Assembly: GCA_018384365.1 (NCBI GenBank)
Contig: JAHAYX010000016.1
Span: 1-64,000 of the forward strand
Length of the DNA stretch: 64,000 nucleotides
Source of the DNA: Clostridiaceae bacterium
GTDB taxonomy: Bacteria; Bacillota; Clostridia; Oscillospirales; QAMX01
Direction: 5' to 3'
Below the pieces are notes generated by a model, which was given only the letters and a program-made list of their open reading frames with translations, was not told the DNA's origin and did not search any database. Shown here piece by piece: positions 16,318-26,776 of the stretch. The stretch's first letter is position 1. Each line of letters opens with the position of its first letter. The translations under genes were made by a program, and so were the position numbers.

Positions 16318-16557
16318 ATGGTTAAGATCAGACTTCGCAGAGTTGGCGCAAAGAAAGCTCCTTATTACAGAGTAGTTGTCGCAGATTCCCGTTATCCGCG
16401 TGACGGCAGATTCATTGAGGAAATCGGCACATACAATCCGATGACGGAGCCGTCCACGATCAATATCGACGGTGAGCGTGCCGTACAGTGGATCAAAAAC
16501 GGCGCACAGCCGACCGATACCGTTAAGGTTCTTCTGAAGCGTGCCGGCATCATTTAA
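16318..16557 (+). CDS. rpsP: 30S ribosomal protein S16
   Basis: A 79-residue S16, recognised from [20 protein letters not shown] at the N-terminus and [19 protein letters not shown] lies 7-8 bases before the ATG. Its place between ffh and khpA is the standard Firmicute order. Confidence 0.98.
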   Translation: MVKIRLRRVGAKKAPYYRVVVADSRYPRDGRFIEEIGTYNPMTEPSTINIDGERAVQWIKNGAQPTDTVKVLLKRAGII

Positions 16558-16572
16558 GGAGGCACTTCGCTT

Positions 16573-16809
16573 ATGAAGGATTTGCTGATTTATATCGTTT
16601 CACATCTGGTCGATGATCCCGATGCAATCGAAGTGATCGAGCGCGACGGCGAGGCTGAGAATGAAACGGTTCTGGAGCTCCACGTTGCCAAGGAAGACGT
16701 TGGCAAGGTGATCGGGCGCCAGGGACGGATCGCAAAAGAGATCCGCACCATTATCCGCGGCGCGGCGAACCGGGAAGGCCGTCGTGTTTCAGTAGAAATT
16801 GCAGGCTGA
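16573..16809 (+). CDS. khpA: KH-domain RNA-binding protein KhpA
   Basis: A 78-residue single KH domain (YlqC/KhpA) with the GxxG loop as VIGRQGRIAKEIRTII. With KhpB it forms an RNA chaperone that affects cell division in Gram-positive cocci. It starts 16 bases after rpsP behind AAGGAGG and ends the ylxM-ffh-rpsP-khpA operon. Confidence 0.95.
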   Translation: MKDLLIYIVSHLVDDPDAIEVIERDGEAENETVLELHVAKEDVGKVIGRQGRIAKEIRTIIRGAANREGRRVSVEIAG

Positions 16810-16814
16810 AAAAA

Positions 16815-16838
16815 CGGAGGGCTATGCCCTCTGTTTTT
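16815..16838 (+). terminator. Terminator of the ylxM-ffh-rpsP-khpA operon
   Basis: CGGAGGGC at 16815-16822, loop TAT, GCCCTCTG at 16826-16833, then TTTTT. Confidence 0.85.
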
Positions 16839-16865
16839 ACTTTTTGAAGGAAAGTGGGGAATAAT

Positions 16866-17072
16866 GTGAAAATGACCGTAAAAATCCAGGGTATGATGTG
16901 CGAGCATTGCGTGCGCGCTGTGAAAAATGCGCTTGAGGGTATCGACGGCGTGTGCGCCGAGGTTTCCCTGAAGGAAGGCACGGCTGTTTTGACCTCGACT
17001 GCGGAAATCGATACGGCGCGTGTTCGCGCAGTGATCGAGGAAGAGGGCTATACGGTGCTGGACATCGCATAA
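16866..17072 (+). CDS. Heavy-metal-associated (HMA) domain protein, CopZ-like
   Basis: A 68-residue single HMA domain with the metal-binding pair in GMMCEHCVRAVKNAL near residues 10-20. Such proteins carry Cu(I) or another soft metal to a P-type ATPase or regulator; none is nearby. The start is GTG 16866 with GGGGA 5 bases upstream; ATG 16872 is an alternative. Standing alone between two terminators, it needs its own promoter, which I could not place with confidence. Confidence 0.85.
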   Translation: MKMTVKIQGMMCEHCVRAVKNALEGIDGVCAEVSLKEGTAVLTSTAEIDTARVRAVIEEEGYTVLDIA

Positions 17073-17090
17073 GGCATTGCAAAAGACAGA

Positions 17091-17130
17091 AAATCCACCG
17101 CGTGACGGCGAGTCATACGGTGGATTTTTT
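17091..17130. terminator. Terminator between the HMA gene and the M42-like gene
   Basis: AAATCCACCG at 17091-17100 pairs with CGGTGGATTT at 17118-17127, followed by TTT. On the minus strand it is also followed by a T-rich stretch, so it may act in both directions. Confidence 0.8.
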
Positions 17131-17171
17131 GTACCTTCGGTGTAAGGGGATCGAGAAGCCGGGATGTTTGC

Positions 17172-18125
17172 TTATTCGGACAGAATGTGCACCAAAAATG
17201 CCTGTAAAGTCCGGGAAAGTGCTTCTGCGTCCGCAATGGCGGCACACGAAAGCGCTCCGCCAAAGCTGCGCATGGCAAAACCGGCTGCTGCTGCCGGGAT
17301 ACCTGCACCGGTGCGCTGAATTGCAGCCAGATTGGATACGGCGGGGCCCGCAAAGTCATGCTGCACGGGGCCGTCTGCTGCTTCGATCAGAGCTTTCGTG
17401 AGCGCGGGATCCGCAATGGCGCGACCCGACTGGTGCGAAATCACAACACCGCCGCGCAGCGAAACGGAACCGTCGCCGCCGGGAATGTCTCGTGCGGGGA
17501 TTGCGTCAATCGTGACGGCAAGCTCCGGGGCGGCCAGGAATGCAGCCGCCGAGGCGTCCCGCGCACCGGGCATATGCTGTGCCGTGAATACGAAGCTGAC
17601 GTCCGCGTCGTCCGGGGCCTCTGCCAGAACGTCAAGCAGGACGGCGGCGGAAAGCGCCGGTGCAAGGAACGGCGTATAGAGCAGACCGTCCGCAGTGTCA
17701 GCCGGCAGGGCCGGAACAAAGGCTTCGGCAGGCGCGGCACCGGGTGCATCGATGAAAAGCTGGGAAAGCGTGAGTTTTTCCGGTTCTGCGCCGTAGTCCG
17801 CGCCGATGATGCCGCGCGTACCGCGCACGGAAACGACGGGCACGCCAGCCAGCAGACGGGCATCTGCCGGACCGAAGGCTTCAAAGCGGAATACACCGCA
17901 GGCTTCCTGGCGGGTGGTGAAAAATCCTGTCGTATCCGCATGGGCGGCAAGCAGGACGCGTCGGCCGCGGCCAGGACAGTGAACCAGCAGACTGCCTGCC
18001 GCCGTGCGCCGCAGATCGGACGTATAGGTGCGGGCAATTTCCGCAATGGCGTCGAGCGCCGCCTGCTCAAAGCCGGACGGACAGGGAATTTTGGAAAGCG
18101 TCAGGGCTGTATGCAAAAGATCCAT
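17172..18125 (-). CDS. M42 aminopeptidase homologue lacking metal ligands
   Basis: A 317-residue protein with the overall shape of M42 glutamyl aminopeptidases (opening SKIPCPSGFE, then AAHADTTGF with His62 and Asp64). Key catalytic positions are changed. The LDDR segment holding the bridging aspartate is replaced by PALSA (156-160). The EE pair is replaced in FTAQHMPG (181-187). Only the later aspartate (Asp207 in TIDAIP) remains. Without these the two-metal centre should not form, so it is probably a pseudoenzyme or has another role. It is the last gene of the zapA-maf-mreCD-mrdA run, 48 bases after mrdA, with AAGGAG before its ATG. Confidence 0.75.
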   Translation of the reverse strand: MDLLHTALTLSKIPCPSGFEQAALDAIAEIARTYTSDLRRTAAGSLLVHCPGRGRRVLLAAHADTTGFFTTRQEACGVFRFEAFGPADARLLAGVPVVSVRGTRGIIGADYGAEPEKLTLSQLFIDAPGAAPAEAFVPALPADTADGLLYTPFLAPALSAAVLLDVLAEAPDDADVSFVFTAQHMPGARDASAAAFLAAPELAVTIDAIPARDIPGGDGSVSLRGGVVISHQSGRAIADPALTKALIEAADGPVQHDFAGPAVSNLAAIQRTGAGIPAAAAGFAMRSFGGALSCAAIADAEALSRTLQAFLVHILSE

Positions 18126-18173
18126 CTTGCGTATCTCCTTTGTCAGTGGATTTCCGGCGTGAAACAGGAGGAC

Positions 18174-20168
18174 TCAGTCGTCCGGCTGTTCCTGCGGCAC
18201 GCCGAAGTAGGCACAGAGGATATCGCGCGCAACGCGCGCGGCGTTATTGCCGGAGCCGCCGTGCTCCAGAACAACGGCAACCGCAATTTCCGGAGTTTCA
18301 GCCGGTGCGGCCAGAATAAAAAGGCCGTTAGCCTGGCCTGTACCAACCTGTGCGGAGCCGGATTTTCCGAGCACGGAGACGGGGAAATCCGAAAAAACAG
18401 AACTGGCGGTTCCGTCCTCTGTTACGGCCAGCATCCCCTCCCGTATAGTATCGTAGATTTCTTCGGAAAAATCAAGTCTTGTGAGAATTTCTGCCTCCTG
18501 GCGGTACCGGACACTGCCGCGCTCCACGTGGTGCAGCAGGTGGACGGCGTAACGCGTGCCGCCGTTTGCCAGGATGGCGGCGAAATTGGCCAGCTGGAGC
18601 GGTGTGAAAAGATGGTCGGACTGGCCGATGGCAGCCTGCAATGTGTTGCCTGCATACCAATCCCCGCCGCGCGAATCCGGCCCGGCAACAACGCCGCGTG
18701 CCTCACCGGAGAGTTCAATCCCCGTATATTCGCCCAGACCGAACTGCTTCGCATAGGCGTCAAGGGCGCGGATCCCGGTCAGACGGCCTGCCTCATAAAA
18801 GAAGCAGTTGCAGGATTCCTGCAGCGCCTGCGCGGCCGTCAAAGCACCGTGCGTGCGGCCGTAATCCCGGTAAACCCAGCAGTGATAGAGGTAGTCCGGC
18901 GCATAATAGGTGTAAACGCCGTCGCAGTCGAGCCGTGTTTCGGGCGTGATCACGCCTTCGGAGAGGGCGGCGGCGGCAGTGACGAGTTTGAAGGTGGAGC
19001 CGGGCGCATACGTGCCCGCAAGCGCACGATTGAACATCGGCGCCAGCTCATCGGCGGCCAGAGCGGCGTAGTTTTCCTGAAAATCAACCAGCGAAAACGT
19101 GGGATAGGAGGCCAGCGCCAGCACTTCGCCGTTTGATACGTCCAAAACGACGGCTGCACCGCCGCCGGCTTCCAGACCGTCCTCGTGCAGCTGTGCAATA
19201 TGCTGTGCGAGGGAGTCCTCTGCCGCTTTTTGCAGGGTAATGTCAAGCGTCAGATAGACGTCGCCGCCGGAACGCGCAGGCGTTTCGTCAAGCGTCCGGA
19301 CAATGTCGCCGGACACGTTGGTTTCCACGATCCGCTCGCCGTCGATGCCGCGCAGATAGGACTCAAACGCCCGTTCTGCGCCGCTGCGGCCCACGATGGC
19401 GTCCATCGGGTAGCCCTGTGCGGCAAACGCCTCGTAATCCTCGGCCAGTATCAGGCCGGTGCGCCCCAGAATGTGTGCCGCATAGGGCGTTTCATATTGC
19501 CGCGCCGAAAGAATTTCTACCGTGACACCGGGATAGCGGTCCTGCTGCTCCGCAAGGACGGAAACCAGTTCCATGCTGATGTCCTTTGCAACGAGAAAGG
19601 GATTGTCATAAGAAAAATCGGCCATGCAGAGGTCGAACAATACACCGGTTATGCGCCGGATCTCCGTCTCGGAGAACTCCGCCGGTATTTTGCATACCCG
19701 GCGGAGCTGCCGCATGGCCTCGTCCGCCGGAAGCGATTCCTCCAGGCCGTAACAGCGCAGAAAACGCGCCATCCGGCGCGCAGCGGCGCTGTCCGGCGCA
19801 CAGGTATAGCAGTAGGGCGGCGCGATGGTAACCGGAAGCTCGTCTTCATAGGATATGCCGTAGGCGTCCAGCAGCGCAAGCGTGTTGCGGATCACGGTGC
19901 ACTGTGCGGTGCGCGGCCAGCTGAAATAGTCAAAGCACAGGGCATACACCGGTCGGTTTGTCACAAGGGGGACGCCGTTGCGGTCAAAAATCTCGCCGCG
20001 TGCGGCGGAAAGCGTCTGCGTGCGTAAAACAGTGCGCTCTTCGCACGCGGCGGAGGCGTCCTGCGGCGTACCCTGCAGGGAGAGAAGGGACGCAGTCAGA
20101 GACAGAAACAGGACAAGCGAGACAAAGGCTAAAACGGCCAGCCGCAGCTGTAAACGGGCGCGGGTCAT
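18174..20168 (-). CDS. mrdA: Penicillin-binding protein 2 (elongasome transpeptidase)
   Basis: A 664-residue class B PBP. A membrane anchor at residues 8-30 is followed by the dimerisation domain (LSAARGEIFDRNGVPLV) and the transpeptidase domain with STFK (active serine near residue 390), SCN, and KSG. Such enzymes cross-link lateral wall peptidoglycan in partnership with MreC, MreD and RodA. The start was moved from 20759 to ATG 20168, which follows GAGGT; the extra upstream frame is antisense-free shadow of mreD. The 4-base overlap with mreD fits the mreC-mreD-mrdA operon. Confidence 0.94.
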   Translation of the reverse strand: MTRARLQLRLAVLAFVSLVLFLSLTASLLSLQGTPQDASAACEERTVLRTQTLSAARGEIFDRNGVPLVTNRPVYALCFDYFSWPRTAQCTVIRNTLALLDAYGISYEDELPVTIAPPYCYTCAPDSAAARRMARFLRCYGLEESLPADEAMRQLRRVCKIPAEFSETEIRRITGVLFDLCMADFSYDNPFLVAKDISMELVSVLAEQQDRYPGVTVEILSARQYETPYAAHILGRTGLILAEDYEAFAAQGYPMDAIVGRSGAERAFESYLRGIDGERIVETNVSGDIVRTLDETPARSGGDVYLTLDITLQKAAEDSLAQHIAQLHEDGLEAGGGAAVVLDVSNGEVLALASYPTFSLVDFQENYAALAADELAPMFNRALAGTYAPGSTFKLVTAAAALSEGVITPETRLDCDGVYTYYAPDYLYHCWVYRDYGRTHGALTAAQALQESCNCFFYEAGRLTGIRALDAYAKQFGLGEYTGIELSGEARGVVAGPDSRGGDWYAGNTLQAAIGQSDHLFTPLQLANFAAILANGGTRYAVHLLHHVERGSVRYRQEAEILTRLDFSEEIYDTIREGMLAVTEDGTASSVFSDFPVSVLGKSGSAQVGTGQANGLFILAAPAETPEIAVAVVLEHGGSGNNAARVARDILCAYFGVPQEQPDD

Positions 20169-20701
20169 AACGGGTACCTCAGGCGGGAACGCCGCCGGCG
20201 GGCAGAATCGGGAATCCGGTGGATGGCACGGCAGAGCGGGTAAAGCGGCAGAGCGCCCAGAACCGTAAACAGGGCGCAGCCGCCGTATCCGGCAAGAAGC
20301 GTGGAAATTTCCTGCCGGATTTGCAGAAGTCCGGCGACAGCCGCGCGGGAAAATACACAGACTGTGACTGCAAGAAGGGCCGAAAACGTGACCGTCAGGA
20401 AATTCGTCCGTATGTGTGCCGAGGATGCGCTGCCCACGGCGTAACCGGCGGCAAAATAGAGCGGGGTATACAGTGCGGCAAGGTTTGACGCGCTGCCGCA
20501 GAGCAGGCCTGCGGCAAGTCCCATCACGGCGCCGGGCCGGGGACCTTCCCAAAATGCCGTGCACACGACCAGCAGCGGCAGAAAGTCCGGTGCTGCGCCG
20601 AACAGAGTGATTCGCCCGGCATAGGCCGACTGAAAAGCAAAGGTGAGGAGGAATACAGCGGCATAGGAAGCCCATTTCAGAACCGAAAGAAATTTCTCCA
20701 T
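20165..20701 (-). CDS. mreD: Rod shape-determining protein MreD
   Basis: A 178-residue membrane protein with about five hydrophobic segments and the MreD pattern (FAFQSAYAGRITLFGAAPDF, then PGAVMGLAAGLLCG). It sits between mreC and mrdA with near-zero spacing. MreD is the integral-membrane partner of MreC in the elongation complex. Confidence 0.9.
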   Translation of the reverse strand: MEKFLSVLKWASYAAVFLLTFAFQSAYAGRITLFGAAPDFLPLLVVCTAFWEGPRPGAVMGLAAGLLCGSASNLAALYTPLYFAAGYAVGSASSAHIRTNFLTVTFSALLAVTVCVFSRAAVAGLLQIRQEISTLLAGYGGCALFTVLGALPLYPLCRAIHRIPDSARRRRSRLRYPL

Positions 20702-20706
20702 AGCGT

Positions 20707-21540
20707 TTACTCCGATACCGTAAAACCTGTGATAATGAATACCTGCCGCAGACTGTCAAGTTCTGCCGCCGGTTTGATCACGGCGGAGCAGGAAAGCCCG
20801 TTTTCCTCCTGCCGCGGCTCGCCGATGCGGCCGATCAGAAGGTTCGGCGGAAAAACGCCGCCGAGCCCGGATGTGACAACCCGGTCCCCCGAGTGCGCCG
20901 TGCTGTTCTGTGGCAGATAGATACACTGCAGCGTCCCTTCCCGGCAATGCAGGGGCGCGCCCTGCGCAACGCAGGTTTCGTGGCTGCGGGAAATCATGGC
21001 CCCGGCGCTGAAATCTTCGTCCAGCACGGTGATCATCTCGCTCCAGTTCGGGCCGGCTGCCGTAATCACGCCGGCCATGCCCTCCCACACGAGCACGGCG
21101 TTGCCGGCGGACACGCCATCGTCCGTACCGCAGCCGAGCGTGTAGGTGACGCCGTATGCGCCGGTCCGGGAGGCAATCACGGAAGCGGTAATCATATCGC
21201 AGGCTGTGTAACGGCGCTGCATTTTCAAGAGATCGCGCAGAGCGTCGTTTTCTGCGGCAAGAAAATCCGCCTCGCGCATCCGGGCCTCATACTCGGCGAT
21301 CCGGCTGCGCAAGGCGGCATTTTCGGCTTCTAAATTTCGATCATTTCGGACACTCTGCGCGGCATCCTCGACAAAATTCCCGGCTTCGGTCAGGACTTTC
21401 TGGATGGGTGCCAGCGCCGCCGCAACGGCGCGGCGGACAGGGGAGACTGTTTTTGTCCATTCGGCGTGACCCGCAAGGCCGGTCACCAGCAGAATGAAAA
21501 ACGCAGAAAAAAGGAAAAACCTGTGCTGAGATCGTTTCAA
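20707..21540 (-). CDS. mreC: Rod shape-determining protein MreC
   Basis: A 277-residue bitopic protein with one membrane segment (residues 8-25), a coiled coil around residues 65-105 (LEAENAALRSRIAEYEARMR), and the beta-rich MreC core with VIASRTGAYGVTYTLGCGTD and VVTSGLGGVFPPNLLIG. I prefer the TTG start at 21540, with AGGAGG about 7 bases upstream, over the ATG at 21585, which has no ribosome site. MreC links PBP2 to the MreB filament. Confidence 0.92.
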   Translation of the reverse strand: MKRSQHRFFLFSAFFILLVTGLAGHAEWTKTVSPVRRAVAAALAPIQKVLTEAGNFVEDAAQSVRNDRNLEAENAALRSRIAEYEARMREADFLAAENDALRDLLKMQRRYTACDMITASVIASRTGAYGVTYTLGCGTDDGVSAGNAVLVWEGMAGVITAAGPNWSEMITVLDEDFSAGAMISRSHETCVAQGAPLHCREGTLQCIYLPQNSTAHSGDRVVTSGLGGVFPPNLLIGRIGEPRQEENGLSCSAVIKPAAELDSLRQVFIITGFTVSE

Positions 21541-21636
21541 AAAAATCCTCCTGTCAGAATCAAACAAGGGCTTTCCGGCTTGCAAAACAAAACGCTTTCC
21601 CGGGAAAACGTTGGTTTTCGGGCTTGCCGGCGGCCT

Positions 21637-22221
21637 TTACAGCAGCGGAAATCCGATGGAACGAAGCAGAGAACCCAAACGGCAAAGCGGCAGGCCCATC
21701 ACATTATAATAATCCCCGGAAATTCGCTCTACAAACAGGGCTGCAAGCCCCTGAATACCATAGGCGCCCGCTTTATCAAACGGCGGCTCGGCTTCGATAT
21801 AGGCGTCGATCTCGCGGTCCGTCAGCTCGCGGAATTGTACGGCGGTGATTTCACACGCACAGTGCACCTGCCCTCCGGCGCAGACACAGACGCCGCTCAT
21901 CACCTGGTGCTCCCGGCCGGAAAGCAGCCGCAGCATCTCCTGCGCCTCCCGGAAATCCGCCGGTTTCCCCAAAATTCTTCCATCAATCGTGACCGCCGTA
22001 TCCGACCCGATCACGACGGCGTCCGGATGGCGTGCGGAAACCTCCTCCGCCTTCGCCCGGGCCAGCAGCGTGACGGTTTCCGCGCAGGATGTACAGCCGC
22101 GGCTTACCGCCGCCTCGTCAATCCCGGCTTCCTCAATGAGAAAATCGCGGATGCCGATTTTTTCTAAAAGTTCCCGGCGCCGCGGGGAACGCGACGCCAG
22201 AACGATCTGCTGTTTTGCCAT
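21637..22221 (-). CDS. maf: Maf family nucleotide pyrophosphatase
   Basis: A 194-residue protein with the Maf signature LASRSPRRRELLEKIG at residues 8-23 and the conserved IGSDTAV and KPADFREAQEML motifs. Maf enzymes hydrolyse dTTP, UTP or modified nucleotides and are tied to division arrest. ATG 22221 was chosen over the longer frame from 22389, which overlaps zapA. It begins 1 base after the zapA stop. Confidence 0.94.
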   Translation of the reverse strand: MAKQQIVLASRSPRRRELLEKIGIRDFLIEEAGIDEAAVSRGCTSCAETVTLLARAKAEEVSARHPDAVVIGSDTAVTIDGRILGKPADFREAQEMLRLLSGREHQVMSGVCVCAGGQVHCACEITAVQFRELTDREIDAYIEAEPPFDKAGAYGIQGLAALFVERISGDYYNVMGLPLCRLGSLLRSIGFPLL

Positions 22222-22222
22222 A

Positions 22223-22606
22223 TCACTGCCCCTGACGGCGTCCGGATTCGCGCCGCACCTCCGACAGATCGGCGCGCAGACGGGAAATCTCGTCGCTGTA
22301 TGCCTTGATCTGTGCGCGCAGGTTTTCGGCGGTCTCCTGTGCCTTAATCTGCTCATCCGCCAGATTGCATGCGGCAAGGATGGTTGCATCGCTCAGCGGC
22401 ACGCGGCTGGAATCCAAAATGGCGGTGATTTTTGCGTCTACCAGTGAGGCAACGCGGCGTATGTATTCCTCCGGCTCTGCGGCGACAATCGTGAATTCTT
22501 CGCCCGCAATCTGCACCTTCACGCGGTTTTTCGGCAGCGGAGCGCCGTCTGCATTCATCACGCGGGACAGATAGCTGGCAATGCTGTCTCTGGATTCGTT
22601 ACTCAT
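22223..22606 (-). CDS. zapA: Cell division protein ZapA
   Basis: A 127-residue protein. RVKVQIAGEEFTIVAAEPEEYI is the ZapA head domain, and residues from about 70 form a long coiled coil (ADEQIKAQETAENLRAQIKA). ZapA bundles FtsZ filaments. It is the first gene of the zapA-maf-mreC-mreD-mrdA run, which couples division and elongation genes. The start at 22606 gives the usual MSNES-type short N-terminus. It is about 20-30 residues longer than many ZapA proteins, owing to the coiled coil. Confidence 0.88.
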   Translation of the reverse strand: MSNESRDSIASYLSRVMNADGAPLPKNRVKVQIAGEEFTIVAAEPEEYIRRVASLVDAKITAILDSSRVPLSDATILAACNLADEQIKAQETAENLRAQIKAYSDEISRLRADLSEVRRESGRRQGQ

Positions 22607-22730
22607 GTGATCAAAACCTTTCAAACTCTTTCGGGCAATCTTCTTTGGATAGTACCATTGTAACGAAAAAACATAAGAAATACAAGAGGTTTTTTCCGTC
22701 GAAGCCTGGCTTCTCCGCCGCAGGATACCG

Positions 22731-23522
22731 TTACAGCCGCAAAAGCGCTTCTGCGTTCCGGTGGTTAATATTTTCCCGCAGTTCCCCGGTGATGCCCGCT
22801 TCGTCCAGCAGGGCGGAAAGGCGCGGCGGCGTGCTCCAGGGACAGTCGGTGGCAAACAGCAGACGCTTCGGGTCATGCAGACCGAGAAGGTGACGGAGTC
22901 TGTCCGCCTGCATGGCTTCACCGACAAAAGCAAGATCCAGATAAACGTCTTTGCCGCACAGCCGGCGTTCCACTTCGTCCCAGCGCTCCATGCCGCCCAG
23001 ATGAGCCAGCACAAAGCGGCAGGAGGGAAAGTCTCGGATCACTTTTTCGCACTGCTCGGGTTCGGAACAGCGGGCATCCGGGAAAGCAATGTCCCAGCCT
23101 GCGTGGAACACAACGGCCAGATCCAGCTCCGCACAGCGCGCATAGATGGGATAGACTTTGCGGTCATCGGCCGCAAAGCCCTGATAGGCCGGGTGCAGCT
23201 TGATGCCCCGGATTCCTGCCGCCTTCAGGCGGTCCAGCTCCTGCAGTGCATCCGGTGCGTCAGGATGTACGGAGCCAAAGGCAAAAAACCGCTGGCCGTC
23301 GTTTGCTTCGATTGCAAAATTGTTGACGCTGTGCTGCGTCCTGGGAGAAACCGCGATGTTCAGTAAAACAGCCTTGTCCACACCCCATGCATCGAGCTTT
23401 TCCCGGGTGTCGGCAAGCGTCCCGTTCGTATAATACGGATAGCCGGAGGCTTTGTGCAGGCTGCCGACTGCGCCGGCGGCAAGCTTGTCCGGAAAGCAGT
23501 GCACATGAAAATCAATCAGCAT
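22731..23522 (-). CDS. Amidohydrolase family protein (ACMSD-like barrel)
   Basis: A 263-residue metal-dependent hydrolase of the amidohydrolase-2 type. The metal ligands are visible: HVH at residues 6-8, His in KLHPAY, His in VVFHAG, His in VLAHLGG and Asp in FATDCPW. Family members hydrolyse or decarboxylate small ring or acid substrates; the exact substrate is unknown. It is monocistronic, upstream of zapA on the same strand with a 124-base gap. Confidence 0.82.
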   Translation of the reverse strand: MLIDFHVHCFPDKLAAGAVGSLHKASGYPYYTNGTLADTREKLDAWGVDKAVLLNIAVSPRTQHSVNNFAIEANDGQRFFAFGSVHPDAPDALQELDRLKAAGIRGIKLHPAYQGFAADDRKVYPIYARCAELDLAVVFHAGWDIAFPDARCSEPEQCEKVIRDFPSCRFVLAHLGGMERWDEVERRLCGKDVYLDLAFVGEAMQADRLRHLLGLHDPKRLLFATDCPWSTPPRLSALLDEAGITGELRENINHRNAEALLRL

Positions 23523-23957
23523 AAATATCCCTCGTTTTCAGATATGGATGGTATGATTCAGTATACCATACTGGGAAGCGGCAGGCGGCCATGCAATTTG
23601 AATGAAAATATTTTGCCGTGTCACGAAAATTTTGCCGCCGGAAACACGCATTTTTTCGGTTCGGAAAAATATTTGCAGGATTTCAAGGAAAAATAATGCA
23701 GTAAAGTTTTACTTTCGTGGCTAAAACAGCCGGAAAAGGGGAAAAATATTTTTACATGAAGGAAAACGAACCAAAACTTGCAAAAATGTTTTTTGTGAAG
23801 AATTACAGGAAGCAAGGCAAAAAAATCGAAAAAAAGCTGTACATTTCCACAAGTTTTATAGTATAATACCTTAATGGAAAGTCACACGGCGTGTCTTTCC
23901 CCCACAAAAGTCAATTCTGCGAAAGTTTGATACAAACGAAGTGAAGGAGGATCACAC
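23523..23957. other. AT-rich intergenic region upstream of ppdK
   Basis: No gene is supported here. It holds repeated AT-rich words: GGAAAAATATTT at 23663-23674 and 23740-23751, and an AGTAAA/TTTACT dyad at 23700-23713. A TATAAT at 23862-23867 without a good -35 is the likeliest ppdK promoter. The leader from there to the ATG is about 90 bases. Confidence 0.6.
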
Positions 23958-26585
<2,628 letters not shown>

Positions 26586-26599
26586 GGTGTTTCAAAAGC

Positions 26600-26629
26600 G
26601 CCGCCCGGAGTTATCCGGGCGGCTTTTTT
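26600..26629 (+). terminator. Terminator after ppdK
   Basis: GCCGCCCGGA at 26600-26609 and TCCGGGCGGC at 26614-26623 with a T-run after. Confidence 0.92.
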
Positions 26630-26715
26630 GTGTCGCGCGTACGTCCCGGGCCGCTTCTTGGCTATATGCACCACAGGCAGGAAAGACCCGCCGTTTATCC
26701 TATGTAGTTTTCACA

Positions 26716-26744
26716 TTGCGCGGCACTATCTGCCGTGCTATAAT
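26716..26744 (+). promoter_or_regulatory. Promoter of the sulP gene
   Basis: TTGCGC (26716-26721), 17-base spacer, and TATAAT (26739-26744), about 33 bases before the sulP ATG. Confidence 0.7.
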
Positions 26745-26776
26745 GAAAAAACTTGTGACAAAGTGAGGTATTTGGC

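Noticed and set aside
17358..19136. Plus-strand open frame of 592 codons opposite the M42-like gene and mrdA
   Set aside because: It crosses two real genes and their gap, has no good start site, and is low in sequence sense.
20169..20759. N-terminal extension of mrdA
   Set aside because: It lies in the mreD reading region. PBP2 starts with its membrane anchor at ATG 20168, which has a GAGGT site.
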